34,142 nucleotides of DNA from Anaeromyxobacter sp. (GTDB lineage Bacteria > Myxococcota > Myxococcia > Myxococcales > Anaeromyxobacteraceae): contig JANYBC010000070.1 in NCBI GenBank assembly GCA_025360965.1, positions 1 through 34,142 on the forward strand, given 5' to 3'. The notes under the pieces were generated by a model. That model saw nothing but the letters and a program-made list of their open reading frames with translations, did not search any database and was not told where the DNA came from. Both the position numbers and the translations under genes were made by a program. Shown here piece after piece: positions 1 through 8,549 of the stretch. How positions within the stretch are numbered: position 1 is the stretch's first letter; each line of letters opens with the position of its first letter.

Positions 1-165
1 CGCCACCAGCAGCAGGTCGGCCTCGGCCCTGGCCCCTTGCAGGTAGCGCAGGTGGCCGACGTGGAAGAGGTCGAAGATCCCGTTGGCCAGCGCCAGGGTC
101 TTGCCGGCCGCGCTGGCCTCGCCCCGCAGGGCCGGCAGCTCCTCGATCGTGATGCGCCTGGCCAT
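1..165 (-). CDS. hldC: D-glycero-beta-D-manno-heptose 1-phosphate adenylyltransferase (HldC/RfaE2), N-terminal part
   Basis: This is the first 55 codons of a gene that runs off the window. The translation begins [13 protein letters not shown] and contains [15 protein letters not shown], the GxFDxxHxGH nucleotidyltransferase signature of the cytidylyltransferase-like superfamily, at about residues 29-43. The enzyme adenylylates heptose-1-phosphate to make ADP-heptose for the LPS inner core. The ATG lies 4 bases after the hldA stop and an AGGAG abuts it, so translation is probably coupled to hldA. Kinase and adenylyltransferase are separate genes here, unlike the fused E. coli HldE. The identity is well supported by the motif and the neighbouring kinase, although only the N-terminus is visible. 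Confidence 0.88.
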   Translation of the reverse strand, partial: MARRITIEELPALRGEASAAGKTLALANGIFDLFHVGHLRYLQGARAEADLLLVA

Positions 166-169
166 CTCC

Positions 170-1180
170 TCAGGGCCCCTGCATCTCGACGGCGAGCTCG
201 GCCCGCGAGACCGTGGCGGTGCCCGGCTTCTGCACCTGGAGCGCCCCGGCCACGTTGGCGAGCCGCGCCGCCGCCAGGGCGTCCCCGCCGGCGGCCAGGC
301 CGGCCGCGAAGGCCGCCGCCACGGTGTCCCCGGCCCCGGTCACGTCGACGGCGTCATGCCCGCCGTGGGCGGCGAGGTGGACCGCTGGCTGCCCCGGACG
401 GAAGACCGACATCCCGTGACGCCCCCGGGTCACCAGCAGCACCTCGCAGGCCACCTTGCGCAGCAGCGCGCGGGCGGCGCGCTCCAGGCCGCGGGGGGCG
501 GCCAGCGACAGGCCGGTGGCCGCCTCGAGCTCGACCTCGTTTGGCTTCACCATGGTGAGCCCCTTGAACTGCGTCAGCGCGTAGCGCGAGTCAACGCAGA
601 CCGGGACCCCGCCGTGGTGGACGCGCCGCAGGGCCTCGATCACCTCGGGGCCGGTCACTCCCGAGCCGTAGTCGCTGGCCAGCACCGACCCGGCGCGGCG
701 CCCCAGGCTGGCGGCCCGGGAGGCCAGCGTGCGGACCACCGCGGCCGGCAGCGGCTCGCGGGAGGCCCGATCGAGCCGGATCATCTGCTGGCGCCGGGTG
801 GAGCGGCCGCCGGCCAGGATGCGGGTCTTGGCCTCGGTGGCGCGTCCCTTGACCCGCAGGATGCCGCCCACGTCGATGCCCCCGCCCTCCAGCTCGTCGA
901 GCAGGGCGGTGCCGAGGGCGTCGTCGCCCACCACGCCGAGGGCCCGCACCTTGACGCCGAGGGCGGCCAGGTTCTGCGCGGCGTTTCCGGCGCCTCCCGC
1001 CTTCAGCTCCGAGGACTCGTAGCGGACGATCAGGACCGGCGCCTCGCGGCTGATCCGCTCGGTCTCGCCGAAGACGTACTCGTCCGCCACGAAGTCGCCC
1101 ACCACCACCACCTCGCTCGAGGGGAAGGCTGGCAGGAGCGCGGCGACCTCGTTCAGCGTGGGCGGGCGAAGCGCGGGCAC
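170..1180 (-). CDS. hldA: D-glycero-beta-D-manno-heptose-7-phosphate kinase (HldA/RfaE1), PfkB family
   Basis: The 336-aa protein is a PfkB/ribokinase-family sugar kinase that phosphorylates heptose-7-phosphate at C1 in the cytoplasm. Visible signatures are GGAGNAAQN at residues 62-70 (first PfkB motif, sugar-binding side) and DVTGAGDTV at 279-287 (second PfkB motif with the anion hole and catalytic Asp). The region around residues 210-215 (MVKPNEVE) is also typical of RfaE1. The start is GTG at 1180, which has only a weak Shine-Dalgarno sequence, 31 bases after the acyltransferase stop. It is followed 4 bases later by the adenylyltransferase gene, so the two consecutive ADP-heptose steps are co-transcribed. 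Size and motifs fit the stand-alone kinase domain. Confidence 0.92.
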   Translation of the reverse strand: MPALRPPTLNEVAALLPAFPSSEVVVVGDFVADEYVFGETERISREAPVLIVRYESSELKAGGAGNAAQNLAALGVKVRALGVVGDDALGTALLDELEGGGIDVGGILRVKGRATEAKTRILAGGRSTRRQQMIRLDRASREPLPAAVVRTLASRAASLGRRAGSVLASDYGSGVTGPEVIEALRRVHHGGVPVCVDSRYALTQFKGLTMVKPNEVELEAATGLSLAAPRGLERAARALLRKVACEVLLVTRGRHGMSVFRPGQPAVHLAAHGGHDAVDVTGAGDTVAAAFAAGLAAGGDALAAARLANVAGALQVQKPGTATVSRAELAVEMQGP

Positions 1181-1211
1181 CGGGGTTCCCTACCTCGCTG
1201 TCGGTGGGGCG

Positions 1212-2114
1212 TCAATTCGGGCGAGCGGGGGCGGTGGGGGCCTCCGCGGCGTCGGCCGGGGCGGCCGGCGGCCTGGTCTTCCAGCGCCGGTGCAGCCAGT
1301 ACCAGCGGTCCGGATGGCGCCGCACCCAGGCCTCCAGCTTGTCGTTGAGCAGCTGCATGAAGGCCAGGTCGTCGGCCTCGGGGTCGCCGCTGTCAAGGGG
1401 CGCCAGCGGACCCTCGATCACCACCCGGTGGCGGCCGTCGCCGAGCGGGACCGAGAGCACGAAGACCACCGCGGCCCCGGCGCGGCGGGCCAGGAAGGCC
1501 GGCGTCGAGGTGGTGGCGGCCGGGACGCCGAAGAAGGTCGGGAAGATGGGGTGGCCCACCTCGTTCTGGTCGTAGACGAACCCGAGCACCCGCTGCTCCT
1601 TGAGCGCCCGCAGCAGGGCCCGCAGCGTGTTGCCCCGGGAGATGATCAGGTCCTGGACCCCGGAGCGCTGCCGGGCCTGGTGCAGCAGGCGGTTGAAGAA
1701 GTTGTCGCCCATCTCGCGCGAGAGCTGGGTGATGGGGACACCGCGCCGGGTGTGGGCCGACGCCAGCAGGTCGAAGTTGCCGAAGTGTGCCGTGCAGGCC
1801 ACCACGCCCTTCCCGGCCGCCGCGGCCCGCTGGTAGTTCTCCCACCCCTCGTAGACGAAGATCCGGTCCAGCTCCTCGGGCGGCAGGGTCGGGACCCGGA
1901 GGAAGTCGGGGATCATCTGGCCGAGGTGGTCGTAGTTGGCGCGGGCGATCGCCACCCGCTCCGCCTCGCTCTTCTCAGGGAAGGCGAGCCGCAGGTTGTC
2001 GAGGGCCACCCGTCGGCGGATCCGCAGGGTCCAGATGAGCCAGCCGAGGAAGCGGCCAATGGCGGCGAGTACCGGGCGCGGGATCCGCCCCAGCAGGTCG
2101 AGCACGAAGTTCAA
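1212..2114 (-). CDS. lpxL: Lipid A biosynthesis acyltransferase (LpxL/HtrB family)
   Basis: The 300-aa protein belongs to the LpxL/LpxM lysophospholipid acyltransferase family, which adds a secondary acyl chain to Kdo-lipid A on the inner-membrane cytoplasmic face. It has an N-terminal hydrophobic anchor (about residues 12-30) and the catalytic HX4D motif as HFGNFD (His110, Asp115). It also has a conserved FVYDQN block and the family C-terminal signature WYWLHRRWKTRP. The last 20 residues are a low-complexity Ala/Pro tail. The ATG at 2114 overlaps the lpxK stop as ATGA. Whether it is the first (LpxL) or second (LpxM) acyltransferase cannot be told from sequence alone. Confidence 0.88.
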   Translation of the reverse strand: MNFVLDLLGRIPRPVLAAIGRFLGWLIWTLRIRRRVALDNLRLAFPEKSEAERVAIARANYDHLGQMIPDFLRVPTLPPEELDRIFVYEGWENYQRAAAAGKGVVACTAHFGNFDLLASAHTRRGVPITQLSREMGDNFFNRLLHQARQRSGVQDLIISRGNTLRALLRALKEQRVLGFVYDQNEVGHPIFPTFFGVPAATTSTPAFLARRAGAAVVFVLSVPLGDGRHRVVIEGPLAPLDSGDPEADDLAFMQLLNDKLEAWVRRHPDRWYWLHRRWKTRPPAAPADAAEAPTAPARPN

Positions 2115-3232
2115 TGTGGGTTCCCCGCTCTCCGTCGATCTCCGGCGAACAGCGCGGCGCCCAGCGCCGCCTCCAGCGCCGCTTCTCCCGCCAGGATCTC
2201 GGCCTCGATCCGTACCACCGCCAGGCGCGGCTCGGCGGCCACCTCCGGCGGGAGCTTCACGGCGTCCTTCTCGGTGGTCAAGATCAGGTCGGCCCGCGCC
2301 TGGTCGGCGGCGGCGCGGGCGTCGTCGAGGTCGGCGGCGGTGAAGCGGTGGTGATCCGGGTGGCGGCGCTCGGCCACCACCTCGGCGCCCAGCCCCTCCA
2401 CGGTGCGCCGGAAGGCCCCCGGGCGCGCCAGGCCCGAGAGCAGCAGCACCCGCTTGCCGCGCGCCGCGGCCAGCCCGCGCGAGCCGGTCAGGGTCCCGTC
2501 GAGCAGGTCGAGCGGGGCGTGGCGGGACTCGACCGGCTGCTTCCCGGTGCAGTCGAGGGCCAGGGCGCGGAGCCGCTCCAGCCGGCCCGGGTCGGCCTGG
2601 TCGACGCGGGAGAGCCAGACCAGCCCGGCGCGGCCGAGCGCGGAGTGCGGCTCGCGGTTCGGCCCGACCGGCAGCAGGTGGCCGTTACCGAAGGGGTTGG
2701 CCGCGTCGAGCACCACCACGTCGAGATCTCGGGCCAGGGCCCGGTGCTGGAAGCCGTCGTCGAGCAGCAGCGCGTTGGCGCCGTGGCGGCTGGTGGCCGT
2801 CGCCGCCAGCTCGGCGCGCCGCGGCCCGCAGAGCACCAGCACGCCGGGGAGTCGCCGCGCCAGCAGCACCGGCTCGTCGCCGCCCTGCTCCGCCGTGAGC
2901 AGGACCCGCTCGCCATCGGCCACCAGGCGCGCGTCGGCGCGGGTGGCGCCGTACCCGCGCGAGAGCACCGCCACCCGCCGGCCCCGGGCCGCAAGCCGGG
3001 TGGCGATGGCCAGCGTCACCGGGGTCTTGCCGGCGCCACCCACTGCCAGGTTGCCGACCGAGATGACCGCCGCGCTGGACTCGGACACTCCGAGCCAGCG
3101 GCGGTCGAACGCCAGGCCGCGCAGCGCCACCACGCCGCGGAAGGCCAGCTCGAAGGGGAGGAGCGGCGCCAGCGCGAGCCGCTGGCCGAGGCTGGTTGAG
3201 TGGGTCCACCAGGCCTGCTCCAGCGCGCTCAT
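2111..3232 (-). CDS. lpxK: Tetraacyldisaccharide 4'-kinase (LpxK)
   Basis: The 373-aa protein phosphorylates the 4' position of the lipid A disaccharide on the cytoplasmic side of the inner membrane. It shows the hallmark VGNLAVGGAGKTPVT block (P-loop GGAGKT at residues 65-70), then a DDGFQH motif and a C-terminal TTEKDAVKL motif, all typical of LpxK. An N-terminal amphipathic or hydrophobic stretch (about 20-40) is the usual membrane anchor. It overlaps the next gene by ATGA and starts 4 bases inside the end of the heptosyltransferase gene, which places it in the middle of a translationally coupled LPS operon. Confidence 0.95.
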   Translation of the reverse strand: MSALEQAWWTHSTSLGQRLALAPLLPFELAFRGVVALRGLAFDRRWLGVSESSAAVISVGNLAVGGAGKTPVTLAIATRLAARGRRVAVLSRGYGATRADARLVADGERVLLTAEQGGDEPVLLARRLPGVLVLCGPRRAELAATATSRHGANALLLDDGFQHRALARDLDVVVLDAANPFGNGHLLPVGPNREPHSALGRAGLVWLSRVDQADPGRLERLRALALDCTGKQPVESRHAPLDLLDGTLTGSRGLAAARGKRVLLLSGLARPGAFRRTVEGLGAEVVAERRHPDHHRFTAADLDDARAAADQARADLILTTEKDAVKLPPEVAAEPRLAVVRIEAEILAGEAALEAALGAALFAGDRRRAGNPH

Positions 3233-4221
3233 GCCAGCAGCTCCCGGGCCGCGACCAGCACCGCCTCGACCTCGAGGTGCTGCAGGCAGTCGTGGTGGCC
3301 GAGGGGGCAGCGCTCGCCGCCGTGGTTGGAGCAGGGCTGGCAGGCGAGCCCGAGGCTCAGGGCGCGGCCCGGCGGCGGCGGGGCCCAGCGAACCGTGCTG
3401 GTGGGGCCGAAGAGCACCAGCGCCGGGATGCCCTGGGCGGACGCGAGGTGGACCGGCCCCGAATCGCAGGCGATGAGCAGCTTCAGCTCGGCCAGCGCGG
3501 CCGCCAGGGCGTCGACCGGGAGCGGCGTCAGGTCGGCGTGCAGCGGCGAGCGGAGCGCCGCCCGGAAGGCGGCCACCGTCGCGGCGTCACCTGGCCCGGC
3601 CACCAGCACCAGCCCGTGGCCGGCCTCGTGGAGCGCGTCGGCGACCGCGGCGAACCGCTCGGGGGCCCAGCGCTTGGTGGCCCAGGTGGCCCCCGGCGCC
3701 ACGCCGACCAGGGGCCGACTCGAACCGGCCAGCAGCGCGCGGGCCCGATCCCGGGCTGCCGCCGGGATGGCGATCGCCGGCCGGCCGGGCTTCTCGACGC
3801 CGAGCGGCCGCAGCACCTCGGCGTAGAGGGCGGTGGCGTGGGCGCGCTGCAGCGGGAGATCCCGCCCGAAGAGCGCACAGAGCGCCTGCCAGCGGGTTCG
3901 CCGGCGGTAGAGGAGCCGGCGCGGCGCCGCCACCAGCGCCAGGTAGCGGCTCTTCACCTTCTCCTGCAGGTCGATGGCGACGTCGAAGCGGCCTCGCAGG
4001 CGGCGCGCCAGGGCACGCGGGCCGTCCTCCCCGGACCTGCCGAGCCGGTGCACCGCCGCGATGCCGGGGAGCCCCTCCAGCAGCGGCGCCGCCGCATGCG
4101 AGGTGACCCACTCGATGCGGGCCCCGGGGAAGCGTCGCCGCAGCGGCTCGATGACGCTGGTGGCCAGCACCACGTCGCCGAGCGCCGAGTAGCGGATGAC
4201 GAGGAGTCGCTCGACGCTCAT
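3229..4221 (-). CDS. ADP-heptose:LPS heptosyltransferase (glycosyltransferase family 9)
   Basis: The 330-aa GT9 protein transfers heptose from ADP-heptose to the LPS core. The N-terminal RLLVIRYSALGDVVLATSV is the usual acceptor-domain start. The C-terminal half has the donor-binding block IACDSGPVHLASAQG followed by LFGPTSTVRWAP. A Cys cluster near the C-terminus (CQPCSNHGGERCPLGHHDC) is common in WaaF-like members. The gene sits directly after waaA with an ATGA overlap, so it probably acts on the Kdo residue just added. Sequence alone does not separate WaaC from WaaF activity. Confidence 0.88.
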   Translation of the reverse strand: MSVERLLVIRYSALGDVVLATSVIEPLRRRFPGARIEWVTSHAAAPLLEGLPGIAAVHRLGRSGEDGPRALARRLRGRFDVAIDLQEKVKSRYLALVAAPRRLLYRRRTRWQALCALFGRDLPLQRAHATALYAEVLRPLGVEKPGRPAIAIPAAARDRARALLAGSSRPLVGVAPGATWATKRWAPERFAAVADALHEAGHGLVLVAGPGDAATVAAFRAALRSPLHADLTPLPVDALAAALAELKLLIACDSGPVHLASAQGIPALVLFGPTSTVRWAPPPPGRALSLGLACQPCSNHGGERCPLGHHDCLQHLEVEAVLVAARELLA

Positions 4222-5513
4222 GGCCGCCGGGCCCCTGGCGCCAGGCTCTGGCGCGGTAGCGCCGCCAGCATGTGGTCGACGTTGCGGGCGCTGGCGCCGC
4301 GGATGGCGGTGACGGCCCGCCGCGCCAGCACGCCGAGCTCGGCCAGCTGGTCGGGGCGGGAGAGCAGCTGGTCGGCGACGGTGAAGAGCTGCTCCGGGCT
4401 CCGCACCTGGAGCCCGCCGCGCCCCTGCAGCACCTGCACCGAGTCCTTGAAGTTCTCCATGTGCGGTCCGAAGAGGACCGGCTTGCCCTGCGCCGCCGGC
4501 TCCAGCACGTTCTGGCCACCGCGGGTGACGAAGCTGCCGCCCACGAAGACCAGCGAGGCCAGCCGGTAGGCGGCCGCCAGCTCGCCGATGGTGTCGAGCA
4601 CCACCACCGGGGCGTGCCCGGCCGCTGCCCCGGCGCTGCGCAGGCGGACGCCCAGCCCGGCCCCGGCCGCCAGCGCCATGATCTTCCCGGCCCGCTCCAC
4701 GTAGCGCGGCGCCACCACCAGCTGCAGCCCGGCGTGGCGCTCGGCGAGGCGGCGGTAGACCTCGATGAGCAGCTCCTCCTCGCCCTCGTGGGTGGAGCCG
4801 ACCATGAAGAGCGGCGCCCGGGGGTCGAGCCCCATCTCGACGCGCAGCGCCTGCTCCCGGCCCGGCGGCGGCTCGAAGACCAGGGCGTCGAACTTGGTGT
4901 TGCCGGTGGCCCAGACCCGATCTGGCGCCGCCCCCAGCAGCAGCGCCCGCTCGGCCTCCTCGTCGGAGCGCATCAGGAAGCAGTCGATGGCGCGCAGCGG
5001 GTTGCCGACCACCCTGAAGAGCAGCCTGTAGCTGGCCAGCTTGGCCGGGTTGAAGCGGCCGTTGGTCAGGGCGATGCGGGCCCCGGCCCGATGCGCGGCC
5101 CGGATCAGGCCAGGCCAGATCTCGGTGTACTCCAGCACCAGCAGGTCGGGGCGCAGCGCCCGCATGGCCCGCGAGGTGGCGCCCGGCAGGTCGTACGGAG
5201 CGTAGACCACCACGTCGGCCTCGGCCAGCTTGCTGCGCGCCATCTGCTGGCCGCTGTTGGTGATGGTGCTGACCACGATGCAGCAGCCCGGGACCCGCGC
5301 CTTGAGCTCCTTCATCATGGGCTGGAGCGAGAGCAGGTCGCCGGCGCTGGCGCCGTGCAGCCAGATGCGGGGCCGCCCGGTGCCGAGGTCGAGCGCGCGC
5401 CGGTAGAAGCCGAGCCGCTGCGGGATGCCGTGGCGCAGCTTGGGGTGCGTCAGCAGCACCGGCAGGGCCAGCAGGAAGAGCGCGACGCTGGCGATGGCGT
5501 AGAGGAGGTGCAC
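4218..5513 (-). CDS. waaA: 3-deoxy-D-manno-octulosonic acid transferase (WaaA/KdtA)
   Basis: The 431-aa GT30 protein attaches Kdo to lipid IVA at the inner-membrane cytoplasmic face. It has an N-terminal membrane anchor (about residues 3-22) and the acceptor-domain motif WLHGASAGDLLSL near residue 51. YTEIWPGLI lies near residue 130, and the C-terminal domain carries GGSFVTRGGQNVLEPAAQGKPV for CMP-Kdo binding. The residue that is normally the catalytic Glu in the (S/A)xGE motif is Asp here (ASAGD), and the usual ETE(L/I)WP block reads YTEIWP. The length is typical. The gene starts 15 bases after the PHP-domain gene and overlaps the heptosyltransferase start. Confidence 0.92.
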   Translation of the reverse strand: MHLLYAIASVALFLLALPVLLTHPKLRHGIPQRLGFYRRALDLGTGRPRIWLHGASAGDLLSLQPMMKELKARVPGCCIVVSTITNSGQQMARSKLAEADVVVYAPYDLPGATSRAMRALRPDLLVLEYTEIWPGLIRAAHRAGARIALTNGRFNPAKLASYRLLFRVVGNPLRAIDCFLMRSDEEAERALLLGAAPDRVWATGNTKFDALVFEPPPGREQALRVEMGLDPRAPLFMVGSTHEGEEELLIEVYRRLAERHAGLQLVVAPRYVERAGKIMALAAGAGLGVRLRSAGAAAGHAPVVVLDTIGELAAAYRLASLVFVGGSFVTRGGQNVLEPAAQGKPVLFGPHMENFKDSVQVLQGRGGLQVRSPEQLFTVADQLLSRPDQLAELGVLARRAVTAIRGASARNVDHMLAALPRQSLAPGARRP

Positions 5514-5528
5514 GGGGGGGGTGGACTT

Positions 5529-6659
5529 CTACTCGATCACCACGGGGTTGGTGAAGAGCCAGGGCCGGCCGGCTCGCGTCGCCACCGCCCGGTAGATCCC
5601 CGGGCCGCAGCCGCCGCCGCAGTCGAAGCCGAAGCCGCCGGCCTCCCCCCGCGCGCTGCCCACCACCGCCCCGCCGCGCCAGAGAATGGCCTCGGCGCCC
5701 TCGAAGGCTCCGTCGCCGGTGAGGCGCAGCCTGCCGCCGGGGGTCTGGGCGAGCCGCAGGTTGGAGGCCGGCGCCACGCCGTCGAAGACGCAGGAGGCCC
5801 GGCCGTCGAGCAGCGCCGCCAGCACCGCGCGGGCGTCGGCGGCGGCCTCACCGCTGGCGCGCACCGGGACGTGCATGCTGAAGGCCTCGAAGGCCGCCTG
5901 GTAGCTCGGGTAGCCGTGGGCGTCGGCCGAGCAGAGCAGCACCCGCGGGGGGGCCGGGGAGCCGTCCTGGCGCCGCGCCCGCGGTAGGTCCGGGCGCTGG
6001 GCGGCGTCGAGCACCGCCTCCTCCCGGTGCGTCTCGGGCACCAGGCCGACGACGGTCCGGGCGGCGTCGAAGGGGAGCACCAGCAGCCCGGGGAGGACCC
6101 TCCCCCAGCCGCGGCCCACGGTGATCTCGCCCCAGGAGGTGTCGTTGGAGACCACCTCGAGGCCGCGCCAGGGACCCCGCTCCCACCCGCTCCAGGGGCG
6201 CCGGGCGTGGAAAGGGTGCGCCAGCACTGACTCGCCGCCCAGCGCGGCGATGGCCTCGAGAGGCTCGCCGCCGCGCTCCTCGAGCGTCAGCACCCGGGGG
6301 AGGCCAACCGCCACCACGTGGCCGAAGCGCGTGGAGGCCTCCGAGGCCTCGATGACCAGCACGCCGTCATGCCACCCGGCGTCCTCGGGGGCGAGCACGT
6401 TGTGGTCGGTCACCACCACGAACTGGAGGCCGGCGGCGCGGGCCGCCTTGAGCACCTCGTCGAGGGTGCCGAGGCCGTCGCTGCGGGTGGTGTGGACGTG
6501 CCAGGCGCCGCGCAGCTCTCCGGCCGGAGGCGCAGGCCGAGGCGCCCGGGCCGGGCGGACCACCGCCAGCCCCCAGGCGAGCCAGACCAGCAGCCCCACA
6601 CCGAGCGCAAGCAGCACCCTGGGGCCGGCACCGCCGCGGCTCCGATCGATGGCCGTCAT
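5529..6659 (-). CDS. Membrane-anchored PHP-domain phosphoesterase-like protein
   Basis: The 376-aa protein has one N-terminal membrane segment (about residues 14-34) and a short Pro/Ala linker. A PHP (polymerase and histidinol phosphatase) fold follows, with metal-binding motifs HVHTTRSDG (near residue 53), VVTDHN (near 81), AHPFH in the middle and a later SADAHG. These are the usual His/Asp ligands of a trinuclear metal site, so the catalytic core looks intact. The C-terminal ~100 residues resemble a beta-rich accessory region and I do not recognise them. The topology suggests a periplasmic catalytic domain. The gene is wedged between msbA (ATGA overlap) and waaA, which hints at a role in LPS or phospholipid processing, but the substrate is unknown. 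Confidence 0.75.
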   Translation of the reverse strand: MTAIDRSRGGAGPRVLLALGVGLLVWLAWGLAVVRPARAPRPAPPAGELRGAWHVHTTRSDGLGTLDEVLKAARAAGLQFVVVTDHNVLAPEDAGWHDGVLVIEASEASTRFGHVVAVGLPRVLTLEERGGEPLEAIAALGGESVLAHPFHARRPWSGWERGPWRGLEVVSNDTSWGEITVGRGWGRVLPGLLVLPFDAARTVVGLVPETHREEAVLDAAQRPDLPRARRQDGSPAPPRVLLCSADAHGYPSYQAAFEAFSMHVPVRASGEAAADARAVLAALLDGRASCVFDGVAPASNLRLAQTPGGRLRLTGDGAFEGAEAILWRGGAVVGSARGEAGGFGFDCGGGCGPGIYRAVATRAGRPWLFTNPVVIE

Positions 6660-8494
6660 ACCGACGGGACCGCCGACGCGACGCCCCGCCCCTCCCCCTC
6701 GTAGATGGCGTGGAGCCGGGCGTACTCCCCGCCCCGGGCCAGCAGCTCGGCGTGGCGCCCCTCCTCGACCACCCGCCCCTGCGAGAGCACCACGATCCGA
6801 TCGGCGTTGCGGATGGTGGAGAGCCGGTGGGCGATCACCAGGGTGGTGCGGTGACCCGCCGAGCCGAGCCCCATGAGCTGCTCGAGGGCGCGCTGCACCT
6901 CGCGCTCGCTCTCGGCGTCGAGGGCGCTGGTGGCCTCGTCGAGGATCAGGATGGGTGCGTCCTTGAGGAAGGCGCGGGCGATGGCCAGGCGCTGCCGCTG
7001 CCCGCCGGAGAGCAGCGTCCCCTTCTCGCCGACCTCGGTGTCGTAGCCCTTCGGCAGCGCCATGATGAAGTCGTGGGCCTGCGCCATGCGGGCGGCCCGC
7101 TCCAGGCTGGCCTGGGCCAGGCCCGGGACGCCGTAGGCGATGTTGTTCCGGATGGTATCGCTGAAGAGCACGGTGTCCTGGGTCACCAGGGCCAACTGGG
7201 CGCGCAGGCTGCGCAGCGTCACCTCGCGGACGTCCCGTCCGTCGATGGTGATGCGGCCGCCGGTCGGGTCCCAGAAGCGCGGCAGCAGGTTGGCCACGGT
7301 GGTCTTGCCGCCGCCCGAGCCGCCCACCAGCGCCACCACCTCGCCCTTCTTGATCTCGAGCGAGAGGTCATGGAGCACGCCGGCCTCGCCGTAGGTGAAG
7401 TCGACCCCCTGGTAGCGGATGGCGGTCGTGAAGGGGGCCAGCGTGCCGGCCCCGCTGTCGGGCACGGCGGTCGGGGTGTCGAGGATCTCGAAGACCCGCT
7501 CGCCGGCCGCCGCCCCCTGCAGCGCCATCTGGCTGACCCGACCGAGCTGCTTGACCGGCTGGTAGAGCTGGATCACCGCGGCGATGAAGGAGAGGAGCTT
7601 GGCCGCCGGCAGCGCGCCGGAGACGATCTTCGGCCCCACCCAGGCGATGACCGCCGCCAGCCCCACCGCCGCCATCACCTCCATGAGCGGCGAGGAGAAG
7701 GCCCGCACCAGGAAGCTGCGCTTCTGGATCTTGAGCCACCTGCGGTTGGCCGCGCCGAACCGCTCCGACTCCCATCGCTCCATCCCGAAGGCCTGCACCA
7801 CCCGGATCCCGCTGACCGTCTCCTGCACCATCTCCGAGATCTGGCCGATCGAGGCCTGGCCCAGCTGCGTGGCCTTCTTGAGCCGCTTGCCGAGCCGGAT
7901 CACCGGGAAGAGCGTGATGGGAATGACGCCGAAGACCACCAGCGACATCTGCCAGTCCAGGTAGAAGAGCGTCGCCAGCATCACCACCACCGTCAGCCCG
8001 TCGCGGAGGTAGCTGGCGACGGAGTTGGTGATGGCGACCTCGATGGCGCCGATGTCGGCGGCGAAGCGGGACATCAGATCGCCGGAGTGCCGCCGGGAGA
8101 AGAAGGCGGGGGAGAGCACCAGCAGGTGGTCGAAGAGCGACGTGCGCAGGTCGACCACCACCCGCTGGCCGAGCATCCCCATCAGGTAGAACTGGCCGAA
8201 GGCGGCGGCGCCCTTGACCAGCGATACGCCCACGATCACCAGCGGGAGCACGGCCAGGATCTGGCCCCGATCGGCGGCCGCCAGCGACCCGGAGAGGCCG
8301 AGGCCCGAGGGGATGAACTTCTCCAGCGAGATGAACGAAACACCCTCGCCGGTGAAGAGGAAGGCGAGCAGCGGTCCCATCATGGTCGCATAGGCGGCGC
8401 TGGTCGCGGCGAAGACGACCATGCAGAGGATCGCGAAGGCGAACCGGGCACGGTACGGGGCGACGAAGCGGAGCAGGCGGAGATAGGTGTCCAC
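6656..8494 (-). CDS. msbA: Lipid A export ABC transporter, ATP-binding/permease (MsbA)
   Basis: The 612-aa half-transporter has a six-helix membrane domain (about residues 1-320) fused to an ATPase domain. The ATPase shows Walker A GGSGGGKT (391-398), signature LSGGQ (495-499), Walker B ILILDE (515-520) and the H-loop His in IAHRLST (about 556). A homodimer flips core-lipid A from the inner to the outer leaflet of the inner membrane. The start is GTG at 8494 with AGGA about 10 bases upstream. Its place immediately before the Kdo, heptose and lipid A genes supports a lipid A flippase rather than a drug exporter. It lies 55 bases after the EF-G-like gene, so it could have its own promoter or continue a longer transcript. 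Confidence 0.9.
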   Translation of the reverse strand: MDTYLRLLRFVAPYRARFAFAILCMVVFAATSAAYATMMGPLLAFLFTGEGVSFISLEKFIPSGLGLSGSLAAADRGQILAVLPLVIVGVSLVKGAAAFGQFYLMGMLGQRVVVDLRTSLFDHLLVLSPAFFSRRHSGDLMSRFAADIGAIEVAITNSVASYLRDGLTVVVMLATLFYLDWQMSLVVFGVIPITLFPVIRLGKRLKKATQLGQASIGQISEMVQETVSGIRVVQAFGMERWESERFGAANRRWLKIQKRSFLVRAFSSPLMEVMAAVGLAAVIAWVGPKIVSGALPAAKLLSFIAAVIQLYQPVKQLGRVSQMALQGAAAGERVFEILDTPTAVPDSGAGTLAPFTTAIRYQGVDFTYGEAGVLHDLSLEIKKGEVVALVGGSGGGKTTVANLLPRFWDPTGGRITIDGRDVREVTLRSLRAQLALVTQDTVLFSDTIRNNIAYGVPGLAQASLERAARMAQAHDFIMALPKGYDTEVGEKGTLLSGGQRQRLAIARAFLKDAPILILDEATSALDAESEREVQRALEQLMGLGSAGHRTTLVIAHRLSTIRNADRIVVLSQGRVVEEGRHAELLARGGEYARLHAIYEGEGRGVASAVPSV

Positions 8495-8549
8495 GGCGCG
8501 TGCATCCTAACGCCAATCGAACCGGGCCGCCCTGCTTCCCGGGGAGCGG

